Shown: positions 27,629 through 37,271, counted from the first letter of the stretch. The stretch: 64,000 nucleotides of DNA from Halieaceae bacterium (GCA_003523185.1 DPGN01000021.1:1-64000); one strand, 5' to 3'. Made by a program: numbers and translations. The notes: generated from the sequence alone by a model not told the origin.

Positions 27629-28777
27629 ATGCGTTTGACGGACTGTCACAACTTCGCCGATTTTCGGCGCTTGGCCAGTAAGCGCCTACCCGGCCCCATT
27701 TTTCACTATATCGACGGTGCCGCCGACGACGAGGTGACTTATCGGCGCAATACCGAGGCGTACGAGCAGGTAGACCTCGTACCGAATGTGCTGAATGGCG
27801 TCGATGCTGTCGACATGTCAGTCGAGGTGATGGGTCAGAAGTTGGCAATGCCCCTCTACTGTGCGCCGACCGCGCTACAGCGATTGTTTCATCATGAGGG
27901 GGAGCGAGCGGTTGCCAAGGCGGCTACGAAGTTTGGCACCATGTTTGGCGTCTCGTCCCTGGCGACGGTCGCGGTTGAGGAAATTGCCGAGCTCGCGCCA
28001 GGCCCCAAAATGTTCCAGTTCTACTTCCATAAAGATCGGGGCCTGAACGATGCGTTACTTGAGCGAGCACGCGCTGCGAACTTCAACGTCATGGCGCTAA
28101 CGGTGGACACCATCACGGGCGGCAATCGGGAGCGCGATCTTAGAACCGGATTCACATCGCCGCCTCGGCTAAATCTCCAATCGGCATGGAGTTTTGCGAC
28201 ACACCCCGCTTGGGCTTGGAATTTCTTTACCAAAGAAAAGTTCGATATGCCGCATCTCTCGAGTCACGTAGAGCAGGGCACTAACGTGGCGGTCTCGGTG
28301 GGTGAGTATTTTTCCAGCATGTTAGATCCGACGATGTCTTGGAAGGATGCCGAGAAGCTCTGCTCACAATGGAACGGACAATTTGCCTTGAAGGGCATCA
28401 TGTCCGTTGAAGATGCTAAGCGAGCTGTGGACATCGGTTGCACCGGGATCATGGTGTCGAATCACGGCGGGCGACAGCTGGATGGTTCGCGCGCCCCCTT
28501 TGATCAGTTGGCCGAAATTTGTGACGCGGTGGGTGATCAAATTGACGTTGTTTGTGAGGGCGGTATTCAGCGAGGAACGCATGTCCTTAAGGCGTTATCG
28601 GTTGGTGCCAAGGCAGTTTCTGGCGGTCGCCTGTATCTTTATGCGCTCGCTGCAGCGGGACAGCTCGGAGTGGAGCGAGCACTGGGGAACCTGAAGGCTG
28701 AGATAGAGCGTGACATGCGCTTGATGGGTGTGGGTCGTGTCAGTGAGCTGAGTCGCGACAACTTACGCTCTCGATGA
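27629..28777 (+). CDS. FMN-dependent alpha-hydroxyacid dehydrogenase/oxidase
   Basis: 382 residues from ATG 27629 (AGGAAA 7 bases upstream; the frame is open to 27539). TIM-barrel flavoenzyme of the LldD/glycolate oxidase family: FHYIDGAADDE near the N-terminus, FQFYFHKD, LTVDT, LKGI, and the active-site SNHGGRQLDG with catalytic H279 and R282. It oxidises an L-2-hydroxyacid such as lactate or glycolate to the oxoacid and probably passes electrons to quinone or oxygen. The substrate is not fixed by the sequence. A methyltransferase gene starts 34 bases downstream on the same strand. Confidence 0.92.
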   Translation: MRLTDCHNFADFRRLASKRLPGPIFHYIDGAADDEVTYRRNTEAYEQVDLVPNVLNGVDAVDMSVEVMGQKLAMPLYCAPTALQRLFHHEGERAVAKAATKFGTMFGVSSLATVAVEEIAELAPGPKMFQFYFHKDRGLNDALLERARAANFNVMALTVDTITGGNRERDLRTGFTSPPRLNLQSAWSFATHPAWAWNFFTKEKFDMPHLSSHVEQGTNVAVSVGEYFSSMLDPTMSWKDAEKLCSQWNGQFALKGIMSVEDAKRAVDIGCTGIMVSNHGGRQLDGSRAPFDQLAEICDAVGDQIDVVCEGGIQRGTHVLKALSVGAKAVSGGRLYLYALAAAGQLGVERALGNLKAEIERDMRLMGVGRVSELSRDNLRSR

Positions 28778-28811
28778 GCCTTCCCTCGATGACTGCTCTG
28801 GGTAATAGCAG

Positions 28812-29585
28812 ATGAGCGTTTATGATTTCAATCAGCGAGCATGGGACCGGTTGGTCGAGTCGGGTAATCGCTGGACGGTCCCTGTCAGTAGTGAAGCTAT
28901 TGCAAAAGCGAGAGATGGCGATTGGCAGTTGGTGCTGACGCCATCACTTCCGGTGCCGGCGTCATGGTTTCCATCACTGACAGGTTGCCGCGTCCTTTGC
29001 CTCGCATCAGGCGGGGGGCAGCAGGGTCCTATCCTGGCCGCAGCCGGTGCCAACGTGACCGTTTTTGATGCCTCCGAGAAGCAGCTGTCACAGGATCGAT
29101 TAGTTGCTCATCGCGACGGGCTCTCGCTTGAAACTATTCAGGGCGACATGGCCGATTTGTCGTGTTTTGAAGGCAGCGTCTTCGATTTTATTTTTCACCC
29201 ATGCTCAAATTGCTTTGCCGAAGATATCCGGCCCGTATGGCGCGAGGCCTATCGTGTCTTGCGTCCCGGTGGATCTATCGTCAGTGGTTTCGTGAAGCCG
29301 ATTCACGGACTGTTTGATCCCGATCTTGAGAAGCAGGGAACGTTTCAGTTGAAGTTTTCCATGCCTCATTCTGACTTGAAGCTCAGCGATGAAGAGCGCG
29401 AGAACTGGTTCGGATCGGATGCCCCCATTGAGTTTGTGCACTCGCTGGAAGATCAACTGGGTGGTCAGCTCGATGCGGGTTTCTTGATTGCCGGTCTGTA
29501 CGAGGATGACTGGGGTGGCAGTGAGCCCATCGATCAGTTCATAAAAAGTTTTGTTGCTGTGAGAGCGATTAAGCCGACCACTTAA
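28812..29585 (+). CDS. Class I SAM-dependent methyltransferase
   Basis: 257 residues. Rossmann-like methyltransferase with the SAM-binding loop VLCLASGGGQQGPILA (about 61-76), acidic residue at the end of strand 2 (VFDAS), QGDMAD in motif II and the post-motif RPGGSIVSGF. The substrate is unknown. Its position right behind the alpha-hydroxyacid oxidase suggests a shared transcript. It is convergent with prolyl aminopeptidase (20 bases apart). Confidence 0.87.
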   Translation: MSVYDFNQRAWDRLVESGNRWTVPVSSEAIAKARDGDWQLVLTPSLPVPASWFPSLTGCRVLCLASGGGQQGPILAAAGANVTVFDASEKQLSQDRLVAHRDGLSLETIQGDMADLSCFEGSVFDFIFHPCSNCFAEDIRPVWREAYRVLRPGGSIVSGFVKPIHGLFDPDLEKQGTFQLKFSMPHSDLKLSDEERENWFGSDAPIEFVHSLEDQLGGQLDAGFLIAGLYEDDWGGSEPIDQFIKSFVAVRAIKPTT

Positions 29586-29605
29586 GCAACTGACCACGCA
29601 ACTGA

Positions 29606-30553
29606 CTAAGCACCTGAAAATCGATCGGTCGCCGCGACTAATGCACTGGCGTTGGCCGGATCGAAAGCAGAGTGACCCGCATTCGCAATCATGTGGAAGT
29701 TCGCTTCGGGCCAGGCTCGATGCAGTTCCCAGGCCGTTGTGGGTGGGCAAACAACGTCGTAACGGCCCTGAACGATCTCGGTAGGTATATGACGAATTGC
29801 GTCGATGTTCTCGAGTAACTGATTAGGCGAATCGAAAAACCCACCATTCACGAAGTAATGACACTCGATGCGTGCCATCGCCAGTGCAGCTTCTGGCTCG
29901 TCTAATTTTTCCATAAAGTCGGCGTTCTGATGTAGGAAGCTGGTAGATGCTTCCCAGACAGACCAGGCACGAGCTGCTGCGAGGCGTTCGGTTTCGTCAT
30001 CGCTAATCAGACGCTTATGGAAGGCGGTGACGAGATCCGATCGCTCATCTTCTGGAATCGGTGCCAGATAGTTTTGCCAGGTGTCCGGATACAGCGAGCT
30101 CGCACCTTCTTGGTAGAACCAACGTATCTCTTCCGGACGGAGTAGGAATATGCCTCGTAGCACCAGTTCGGTGACCCGCTCAGGATGTTTTTGCGCGTAG
30201 GCAAGACTGAGTGTGCTGCCCCACGATCCGCCGAAAACCAACCATTGATCAATGCCAAGTTCCTCGCGCAGTTGTTCCATATCGGCAATGAGATGCCAGG
30301 TCGTGTTCGCGTCCAATGAGGCATGCGGGGTTGAGTGACCGCAGCCGCGTTGGTCAAAGAGAACAATGCGATAGCGCTCAGGATTAAAGAACTGCCTTGC
30401 TGCGGGTGACGCCCCCCCACCAGGGCCACCGTGCACGAAGACACAGGGTTTACCCGCAGGATTTCCGCTCTCTTCGAAATAGATTGAGTGACCATCACCT
30501 ACCGACAGATATCCGGTTCGATAGGGTTCTAAGGGTGGATAGAGGCTGGGCAT
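29606..30553 (-). CDS. pip: Prolyl aminopeptidase
   Basis: 315 residues, the usual length. Alpha/beta hydrolase of peptidase family S33: HGGPGGG oxyanion motif at 41-47, DQRGCGHSTPH, nucleophile S110 in GGSWGS, Asp in QGRYDVVCPP, His in NAGHSAFDP. It removes N-terminal proline from peptides in the cytoplasm. The sequence follows the bacterial PIP group closely and no key residue is missing. It is divergent from the metzincin-type protease gene. Confidence 0.95.
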   Translation of the reverse strand: MPSLYPPLEPYRTGYLSVGDGHSIYFEESGNPAGKPCVFVHGGPGGGASPAARQFFNPERYRIVLFDQRGCGHSTPHASLDANTTWHLIADMEQLREELGIDQWLVFGGSWGSTLSLAYAQKHPERVTELVLRGIFLLRPEEIRWFYQEGASSLYPDTWQNYLAPIPEDERSDLVTAFHKRLISDDETERLAAARAWSVWEASTSFLHQNADFMEKLDEPEAALAMARIECHYFVNGGFFDSPNQLLENIDAIRHIPTEIVQGRYDVVCPPTTAWELHRAWPEANFHMIANAGHSAFDPANASALVAATDRFSGA

Positions 30554-30753
30554 CAGTGAGTTCTCCGTGACTGAGGCCCGCAGTGTACTGTTCTTGTGGT
30601 GTTTTGCACGATGAGCCTGTGACGCATTTGAGCGGATTTCTTTGATTTCTAGTGCTAGCTGGGAGTATCTTGATCCGCCTCGTTGAGCGCTCGAGGGGGC
30701 CTCGTTCTCGTCGCCCGTAAAGCGTTCACGTTACTCACAAAAAAGGAAAGAAC

Positions 30754-33387
30754 ATGAAGCCTATTGATCTTTGGAAGCTGCTGCTGGTGCTTCCTCTGAC
30801 ATTCACACTCTCTACACCTGTTTTTGCCGAGGATGCGCCTGCGGCGCCTGAGGCCAAAGAGACCGCGCCTGCGGCTGAGGAAGCCACGGCGTCATCAGAT
30901 GATGACGGGGGGGAAGCGCAGGAGGAAGAAGAGAAGCCGAAGACTATTGCTGAGCTGACGGAAGAAGCTGATCGATATGACGGCCTTTTCACGCTCTTCA
31001 GGGACCCCAAGACGGGTGCGACCAAAATGCTGATTGCCGGCGATCAGATCAACAAGGAGTTTATCTACTTCAAGCACACCATGAATGGCGTGGTTGATGC
31101 CGGTGCATTCACTGGGTCGTATGGTGACCAGTTTATTTTCACCATTGAGCGCCGCTTCGACAAAGTCGAGTTTGTGCGCCAGAACACGGCTTACTATTTT
31201 GACCCGGACAACGCGATTTCCCGCGCGTCTGATAAGAACATTTCTCGAGCGGTACTTGCGGTCTTACCCATTGCTGCCCAAGACGAGGCGTCAGGAGATA
31301 TTCTGATCGATGCGGACTCGCTGTTCCTATCCGAAACCTTTGCCACCGTGGTTCGCAGCCGAGGTGGAGATGATGACGACAGTGACCGATTCCGAGTGGG
31401 TAAAATGGACTCCGAGAAGAGCCAGATCCTTGCGCTGAAAAATTATCCTGAAAACTCGGCTGTGGAAGTCGAGTACGTCTTTAATAATCCGGCGCCGAAA
31501 AACGGTGGCAGCGATGCGGTGACTGATGCGCGCAATGTGTCGATCACGGTGCTGCACACCTTGATTGCGGTGCCCGAAAACGATTATCAGCCCCGATTTG
31601 CCGATGCCAGACTCGGGTCGTTTAACGTGCAGGTGACCGACCTTACCTCGACTGATTCAGCGCCTTACCGAGATTTGCTGGAGCGTTGGCACCTAGTCAA
31701 GCAAGACCCATCAGCTGAGATTTCTGATCCTGTTGAGCCCATCACCTGGTGGATCGAAAACACAACGCCGGTTGAGTGGCGTGACCTGATCCGTGACGCG
31801 GCACTGGAGTGGAATAAGGCGTTCGAGCATGCCGGCTTTAGCAACGCAATGGCGGTCAAAGTGCAGCCTGATGATGCGGACTGGGATGCGGGCGACATTC
31901 GTTACAACGTGCTTCGCTGGACATCATCGCCCCGACCACCGTTTGGTGGTTACGGCCCGAGCTTCTCCAATCCTCGCACGGGGCAGTTGCTGGGTGCAGA
32001 TATCATGCTCGAGTACTCCTTCTTGAACCGCTCCAAATTGACGCGTGAGCTTATTCAGGGGGAGGCGGTCGAGCCAATGATGATCGACGGCCACGATGCG
32101 CGGCTCTGCTCGGTTGGTCGAACGATCGCTGAAGGCGGTTTGATGGCAGAGATTGCACTTCAGATGACGGGTGGCGACGCTCCGATCGAGGAGCAGCTCA
32201 AGCGCGACCGTATGTACTACCTCATCCTTCACGAGCTCGGGCATACGCTGGGTATGAACCACAACATGAAAGCGACTCAGTTGCTGTCACCTGAGGAGCT
32301 CGAGGACCCAGCGGTACTGGAGTCGGGCATCATCTCGGGCTCGGTGATGGACTATCCTGCCGTCAACTACGCGCCAAACCGTGAAGATCAAACACTGTTT
32401 TATACGATTGCCCCCGGTCCCTATGACGACTGGTATATCGAGTATGCGTATTCACCCGGTTTGGAAGATGCTGACGCCGAAGCGGCAAGACTCGAGGCTA
32501 TCGCTGCGCGCTCGTCAGAACCTGCACTAGCATTCGGGAACGACGCCGACGATATGCGTCGCCCCGGAACCGGCATAGATCCCAGGGTCAACATTTACGA
32601 CAATAGCTCAGACTCCATTGCCTATGCATCGAATCAGATGCGAATCATGCATGACGCGCTGAATAAGACGGCTGATTGGACACCTGATGAGGGTGACTCC
32701 TACGAAGATGTTGTCGATGGCGTTGCCTTATTGGTTCGTTTCTGGGGTCTCAACGCTGGCGTCATTTCGCGCTGGGTTGGTGGCGTCTACGTTGACCGAG
32801 CGGTTGTTGGTCAAGAAGGTGCGACGGAGCCCTTTATTCCGGTTGAGCGAGACCGGCAGAAAGAGGCTATGGCAACGCTCGCTGAGCAACTGTTTGGTCC
32901 CGATGCGTTTGACGTTGATGGCGGCCTATGGCGTCAGGCAGCGCCCGAGCGACGTGGGTTTGAGCACGGCGGGACAACTGAGGATCCCAAAGTTCACCGT
33001 GCTGTTCTGTCGGCCCAGCAGCGAGTCCTTGATCACTTGCTCCATCCAACGGTGCTTAAGCGAATCACGGACACCGAACTGTACGGAAACGAGTATCCGC
33101 TGGTCGAAGTCTTCGAAGATCTGACGGATGCAGTATTCGAGGCGGATGCAAAAGGCAGCGTTAACAGTTTCCGGCGCAATCTGCAGGCAGAGTACGTCGA
33201 CCGGTTAGCCATGATGGCGAGCGAAAAGGGTGCGGCTAAGTATCACAGCACAGCGCAAGCACTTGCCGTTCTGACGCTGTCAGAACTCCGCGATCAATTA
33301 GCGAGTAAGCGCCGAGGCGATCGCGTCTCTCAAGCGCACGCCAAGTTGTTGGTTATGAATATCGATCGTGCACTGGACGACGATTGA
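30754..33387 (+). CDS. Secreted zinc metalloprotease (metzincin-like, DUF5117/DUF4953 type)
   Basis: 877 residues. Signal peptide (about 1-25, ending VFA-ED), then a low-complexity acidic stretch rich in Ala, Glu and Asp (about 26-65). The catalytic motif H493-E494-L-G-H497-x-x-G-x-x-H503 is a full metzincin zinc site, with a likely Met-turn at GSVMDYP. The upstream region (about 70-290) matches the N-terminal domain of the large family of zinc-dependent metalloproteases common in marine Bacteroidetes and Gammaproteobacteria. AAGGAAAG precedes the ATG. It acts outside the cytoplasm. The 3' end carries a strong hairpin shared with the convergent DUF3237 gene. Confidence 0.9.
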   Translation: MKPIDLWKLLLVLPLTFTLSTPVFAEDAPAAPEAKETAPAAEEATASSDDDGGEAQEEEEKPKTIAELTEEADRYDGLFTLFRDPKTGATKMLIAGDQINKEFIYFKHTMNGVVDAGAFTGSYGDQFIFTIERRFDKVEFVRQNTAYYFDPDNAISRASDKNISRAVLAVLPIAAQDEASGDILIDADSLFLSETFATVVRSRGGDDDDSDRFRVGKMDSEKSQILALKNYPENSAVEVEYVFNNPAPKNGGSDAVTDARNVSITVLHTLIAVPENDYQPRFADARLGSFNVQVTDLTSTDSAPYRDLLERWHLVKQDPSAEISDPVEPITWWIENTTPVEWRDLIRDAALEWNKAFEHAGFSNAMAVKVQPDDADWDAGDIRYNVLRWTSSPRPPFGGYGPSFSNPRTGQLLGADIMLEYSFLNRSKLTRELIQGEAVEPMMIDGHDARLCSVGRTIAEGGLMAEIALQMTGGDAPIEEQLKRDRMYYLILHELGHTLGMNHNMKATQLLSPEELEDPAVLESGIISGSVMDYPAVNYAPNREDQTLFYTIAPGPYDDWYIEYAYSPGLEDADAEAARLEAIAARSSEPALAFGNDADDMRRPGTGIDPRVNIYDNSSDSIAYASNQMRIMHDALNKTADWTPDEGDSYEDVVDGVALLVRFWGLNAGVISRWVGGVYVDRAVVGQEGATEPFIPVERDRQKEAMATLAEQLFGPDAFDVDGGLWRQAAPERRGFEHGGTTEDPKVHRAVLSAQQRVLDHLLHPTVLKRITDTELYGNEYPLVEVFEDLTDAVFEADAKGSVNSFRRNLQAEYVDRLAMMASEKGAAKYHSTAQALAVLTLSELRDQLASKRRGDRVSQAHAKLLVMNIDRALDDD

Positions 33388-33396
33388 TTAAGACTA

Positions 33397-33425
33397 GGCT
33401 GGGAGTGCTTCTAGCGCTCCCGGCC
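33397..33425 (+). terminator. Strong 12-bp hairpin between convergent genes, no U-run
   Basis: Arms 33397-33408 and 33414-33425 pair over 12 positions around the loop TTCTA. Two pairs are G-U in the plus-strand RNA and would be A-C mismatches in the minus-strand RNA, so the structure fits the 3' end of the metalloprotease mRNA best. The loop contains the stop codon of the minus-strand DUF3237 gene (33411-33413). There is no T-run. Confidence 0.55.
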
Positions 33426-33899
33426 GATTACAAAAAAGTCATAGGTGGGGTTAAAGCCTGATTGCTTGCCTGTGCCCACAACAATGGCATCCTCGAGCCA
33501 ACGCAGTGACTCGTCTCCGGTTTCAAGCCTTGCGACCACAGTTAGGTCATAGCTCTCTGGTGCAAGCTCTGTGCCTGAGGCTAATGCCTTCAAAGCCTCA
33601 GCGTTAGCAACGAACTGACCTTCGTAGCTCAGGTATATGTGTGCGCCGCGGTCTGTTTCGAGGCAAAGCCTCACGTCTATTTTCATGACGCCGTCGTTGC
33701 GGAAGATCACCCAATCAGCACCACCAGGCAAAACCTTTCCGCTCAGTTTCGCCCCCTCGAAGTGGCCCCCTTTTATCGGTGCTATCGTGCGACGGCCTTT
33801 GGTTGTCATGCCGATGGGGAGCGAACTCGCTGAATCGACATCGAGTTGAAGCGTCATTAGATGTTGGTAGGGAACTTTTGAAGAGGTCATAGGGTTCAA
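33411..33899 (-). CDS. DUF3237 domain protein
   Basis: 162 residues with the features of the DUF3237 beta-barrel family: GGHFEGAKLSGKVLPGGADW, RLCLETDRGAHIYLSYEG and a C-terminal NPTYDFFVIGRER. The biochemical role of the family is unknown; members often sit beside aromatic or steroid degradation genes. Its ATG overlaps the stop of the upstream Rieske oxygenase gene by four bases (ATGA at 33896-33899), so the two are translationally coupled and probably act in the same pathway. Confidence 0.85.
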   Translation of the reverse strand: MNPMTSSKVPYQHLMTLQLDVDSASSLPIGMTTKGRRTIAPIKGGHFEGAKLSGKVLPGGADWVIFRNDGVMKIDVRLCLETDRGAHIYLSYEGQFVANAEALKALASGTELAPESYDLTVVARLETGDESLRWLEDAIVVGTGKQSGFNPTYDFFVIGRER

Positions 33900-35263
33900 T
33901 CCGCGGCCATGTAGGTATCTAGGGTGTTGTGAAAATGCCTGATCCGACTCTCTTGGTAAGAGGCGAGCGTCACACCCGGTTTTCGTGTTGTGAGTAGACC
34001 TCGTTGAATGCGCTTTAGATTGTCCGTGTCCTGATCAACCACCATTGCGGCGGATCCCATGGCCTCGACAGTTGACCAGGGCTCTTCTTCAGTAAGCCAG
34101 ATGATCGGCGCAGGTTGTGGATGGCTGCCATCGTCCGCTTTCGGAAATAGGAAAAAGATTTCCATAATTGAGCGATAGGGATCGTCACCGTAGGGTCTGA
34201 ATCGATAGCCAGCTGATAATCCAAGGCCGCCATAAGGCACAAAATTGGGGAATACGGTGTATTGGATGAGGTCAATTGCGACTGAGTCTGAAATTTGCGA
34301 AAAGTCTCTGCCAGAGCTTGCTGAAATCTTCTTGCGCGCCACATCGGCGAAGTGAGCTCTTGGACTCTGCCCTTCGGTAGGTTCTACCTTTGACTTAAAA
34401 AAAGGTGTGTCACGTTCCATGTATGCCCGAACCGTATCGTCGTCAATATGGGACTTGGAGGGACTCGGTACGCCCTGAGCGCTGATCATTCGATTGATGT
34501 GCCTCACTCCGGGCCAGGTGTCGTACTGCGTATTGCTGTCTCCGTAGTAGGCAACAGTTTGGGGATGGGCAAACGCAACGTGATAGGCCTCGACGAAGGC
34601 TTCGGCACACAACTTCCAATTGCAGGGCATCACTTTGGCAACGTGAATAGCTTTGTAGCGCTCTTCAAGTGCGTAGGCTTTGAAGTGCTCGGGAAGAATC
34701 TCGAGATAGTCCAGCAGAGGTTCACACTCGTGGTCGAAGTTGATGAATACGAAACCGCCCCAGATATCGACTTGCGCCTCGGGGAGACTGAACTCTTCAA
34801 AGTTCACGTGAGTGAAATCCCACGCCTCGGGTACCTGCTTCAAGCAACCGTCTAAGCCCCAGGTGAATCCATGGAAAGGGCAGCGGAATTGTTTTACGCA
34901 CCCACCTTCGGTTCTGAGCTGCGTGCCTCGATGAAGGCAGGCGTTGATATATGCACGAATATCTCGGAGGTTCGGTCCCGTTCTAACGACAATGAGTGAG
35001 TCATTGACGATCTCGTATACGACATGGTCGCCAACATTGGGAATGTCTTCTAACCGGCACGCCCACTGCCAGGTTTTTCGCCACACTTTCTCGACTTCCA
35101 TGTCATGGTAAGCCTTGCTGATGTAGCGATCGATCGAGATGTCCTCGTTACCAAAGTCTACGTGCGATTCCTGCCTCATGTGTTCGGGAGGCGGGATCAC
35201 GTCAGATGCCAGAATGTCTTGTAACGATGGTTGTGGCCGTTCGCTTGATGAATTCGATGACAT
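33896..35263 (-). CDS. Rieske non-heme iron oxygenase, alpha subunit
   Basis: 455 residues. N-terminal Rieske domain binds a [2Fe-2S] cluster through C109, H111, C128 and H131 (CLH and CPFH motifs). The catalytic domain holds H228 and H233 of the mononuclear iron site (EAYHVAFAH), with E225 where many dioxygenases have the bridging Asp. It is of the aromatic ring-hydroxylating alpha-subunit type and would need a reductase, which is not seen nearby, and no beta subunit is present. It overlaps the DUF3237 gene by four bases and is divergent from a TetR regulator, whose likely operator lies between the two starts. Confidence 0.9.
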   Translation of the reverse strand: MSSNSSSERPQPSLQDILASDVIPPPEHMRQESHVDFGNEDISIDRYISKAYHDMEVEKVWRKTWQWACRLEDIPNVGDHVVYEIVNDSLIVVRTGPNLRDIRAYINACLHRGTQLRTEGGCVKQFRCPFHGFTWGLDGCLKQVPEAWDFTHVNFEEFSLPEAQVDIWGGFVFINFDHECEPLLDYLEILPEHFKAYALEERYKAIHVAKVMPCNWKLCAEAFVEAYHVAFAHPQTVAYYGDSNTQYDTWPGVRHINRMISAQGVPSPSKSHIDDDTVRAYMERDTPFFKSKVEPTEGQSPRAHFADVARKKISASSGRDFSQISDSVAIDLIQYTVFPNFVPYGGLGLSAGYRFRPYGDDPYRSIMEIFFLFPKADDGSHPQPAPIIWLTEEEPWSTVEAMGSAAMVVDQDTDNLKRIQRGLLTTRKPGVTLASYQESRIRHFHNTLDTYMAAD

Positions 35264-35286
35264 GTTAGAGCCCTTCTAAAACTTAC

Positions 35287-35304
35287 AAACATTCTGGTCT
35301 GTTT
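35287..35304. promoter_or_regulatory. Candidate TetR-family operator
   Basis: An 18-bp imperfect palindrome AAACATTCTGGTCTGTTT, six of nine base pairs symmetric, in the 75-base gap between the divergent Rieske and TetR genes. The right half GGTCTGTTT is close to half-sites of known TetR-family operators. Binding there could control both genes. Confidence 0.5.
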
Positions 35305-35338
35305 TTTTATTGAAGTCAAAGGTGATAAGATCGGGCGA

Positions 35339-35947
35339 ATGACTAGCATGAAAAAAACGCGTAAAAGCCAGCAGGAGCGGAGTGCGTCGACGCGCCATAA
35401 ATTGCTGAATGCAACACTTCAGATTATCGAGTCAGAGGGTTGGCACCGGGCCAGCATGCAGCGGATCTGCGAACACGCAGGTGTATCTCGAGGTGCTCAG
35501 ACACATCACTTTCCCACGCGCGAGAGTTTACTGATTGCGAGTGTCCGGGAGATTGTAAAGCGCTATCAATCTGATTTGACGGAAGGCCCTAATCGTCTGC
35601 AGGGATTACAGGCTTTTTTCGATTTCCTGTGGGATGCGACGTTCAATGACAACTTACTCATCTGCTGGGTTGAAGCGATGGTTGCAGCGCGAACCGATGA
35701 GTCACTTAAGCGGGTTGTCGCCGATACGGATGCTTCCTCACTGACTGCCATGCGTGCCCTGGGTGCCGAATCGAGCAGCATAAGTGGCACTACCAACGAT
35801 AAAAACACCTCACGAGTCGAGGATATTGTCGAGCTAACCGTCTATCTGTTGCGCGGCCTTGTGCTGCAGGAGGGGGTTCATGAGGACCTCTCGGAGAAGC
35901 GGCGCCTCTTCGAGCTATGGAAGCAGCTCGTCATTGACGTCACCTGA
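35339..35947 (+). CDS. TetR family transcriptional regulator
   Basis: 202 residues. Basic N-terminal arm, then a TetR helix-turn-helix (about 18-65): ATLQIIESEGWHRASMQRICEHAGVSRGAQTHHFPTRESLL. The C-terminal all-helical domain (about 75-200) would bind an effector and dimerise. It is divergent from the Rieske/DUF3237 pair, with a palindrome in the shared promoter region, so it most likely represses those genes and releases them when their substrate is present. ATG 35339 and ATG 35348 are both possible starts; neither has a clear ribosome site. Confidence 0.92.
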   Translation: MTSMKKTRKSQQERSASTRHKLLNATLQIIESEGWHRASMQRICEHAGVSRGAQTHHFPTRESLLIASVREIVKRYQSDLTEGPNRLQGLQAFFDFLWDATFNDNLLICWVEAMVAARTDESLKRVVADTDASSLTAMRALGAESSSISGTTNDKNTSRVEDIVELTVYLLRGLVLQEGVHEDLSEKRRLFELWKQLVIDVT

Positions 35948-35984
35948 TTGGGAGCTGCCGCCAAGATCTTCAGTTAATAGCGAC

Positions 35985-37175
35985 TCAAGTGTGATTGGCG
36001 AAGCGCTCTCCAAACCAGCCATGAAAGTGGGCGGTTGGAATATCCATCAAGGGCGAGAATACACCCCCTGTGAATCCCGGTGATGCCCGTCCACGTTGCA
36101 TGCCTTCAACCACGGAAACGTCTTCCGAGAACACCAAATTCCACGCCTCATGGAGACTTTGCCGGCGCTCAGCGTAGGCGTCCGTCAATGCCTCTTCGCT
36201 CGAGTACAAGAATTGCAGACGTTCCGTTGTAGTCTCTGGTGACTCAGGCATGAGTAAGATCGCAAAGAAGTGATCAGCTTGAATGCCTAAAAGCACATTG
36301 GGATAGAGCGATAAGTACTCTGCCGTTTTGACGCGTGAATCGTCCCAGTTGGCAAACACAGGTAATGGCGTTGATGCCCCGCGCGTGAGGTCGTAGACGT
36401 GCGTACCTTGGCCCGACGAAATGGGGTCGACAATCAGGTTGTAGTGCTCATCGAGTGGTGAGTAGGTATTGAGATCCGGATGAACAAACGGCAAGTGATA
36501 CGACTCGCAGTAGTTTTCGATCGCAAGCTTGTAGTTGCTCTCGACTGATAGCTCCATCGAACCAAACGGCCCCGTGTCGCTCACCAGCCGGTTGGTAAAG
36601 TCCTTTCCTGCCAGTGCTCCCCAGCGAGTGAGGATGGGGTCAAGATGCTCGGACAACGCCGGTGCTTCACCCGATAAATTGATGAAGACAATCCCCATCA
36701 ACTCTTCAGAGCGCACTTCCTTCAATCCGTGCTGGCTACAGTCGAACCCTTCGATGTTGTGAACACCCATGCCGCCAATATTCGGCGTCGCTTTCAATTC
36801 TCCGGAGAGGCCATAGCCCCAGCGGTGGTAGGGACACCGAATCACCATGCCTGCCGAGCCCTTCTCGGCGACCAGTGTCATGCCCCGGTGGCTACAGACA
36901 TTGTGGAATACGCGCGCAACACCCTCGGTGTCGCGAACCATTAAGAGTGGCAGCCCCATGAAATTCACAGGATAAACACACCCAGCCTCCCGAATATCGG
37001 CACCAAAACCGAGTCCTGCCCAGGTCTTTGCCACGACCCGATCGCGCTCTTTCTGCCAAGTGACTTCATCGGTGTAATGCGTGTTGGGCAAGCCGGTCTT
37101 TGGATATGCCGTTGAGGCTTCTGCCGACTCGATACCACTGTCGTTCGAAGAATGGATAAGGTCTAGTGTGGACAT
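35985..37175 (-). CDS. Rieske oxygenase resembling betaine/choline-type N-demethylases
   Basis: 396 residues. Rieske cluster ligands C94, H96, C114 and H117 (CSH and CPYH). Mononuclear iron ligands H227 and H232 in ENYCESYHLPFVHP, with E224 as the bridging residue. The ENYCESYHLPFVHP stretch and the single-subunit length are closer to choline monooxygenase and glycine betaine demethylase (GbcA-like) than to ring-hydroxylating dioxygenases. It would remove a methyl group as formaldehyde. The gene lies downstream of the flavoprotein gene on the same strand with a 96-base gap, so they are likely cotranscribed. The exact substrate is inference. Confidence 0.85.
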   Translation of the reverse strand: MSTLDLIHSSNDSGIESAEASTAYPKTGLPNTHYTDEVTWQKERDRVVAKTWAGLGFGADIREAGCVYPVNFMGLPLLMVRDTEGVARVFHNVCSHRGMTLVAEKGSAGMVIRCPYHRWGYGLSGELKATPNIGGMGVHNIEGFDCSQHGLKEVRSEELMGIVFINLSGEAPALSEHLDPILTRWGALAGKDFTNRLVSDTGPFGSMELSVESNYKLAIENYCESYHLPFVHPDLNTYSPLDEHYNLIVDPISSGQGTHVYDLTRGASTPLPVFANWDDSRVKTAEYLSLYPNVLLGIQADHFFAILLMPESPETTTERLQFLYSSEEALTDAYAERRQSLHEAWNLVFSEDVSVVEGMQRGRASPGFTGGVFSPLMDIPTAHFHGWFGERFANHT

Positions 37176-37271
37176 GGCTTACCTGAGGATAACGTCGATC
37201 AATGTCACCGGGCGCGCAGTGTACGCCCGCAATGCGTTTCCCCCAATCCCTTTTTCTAACCCCACAGGGGA

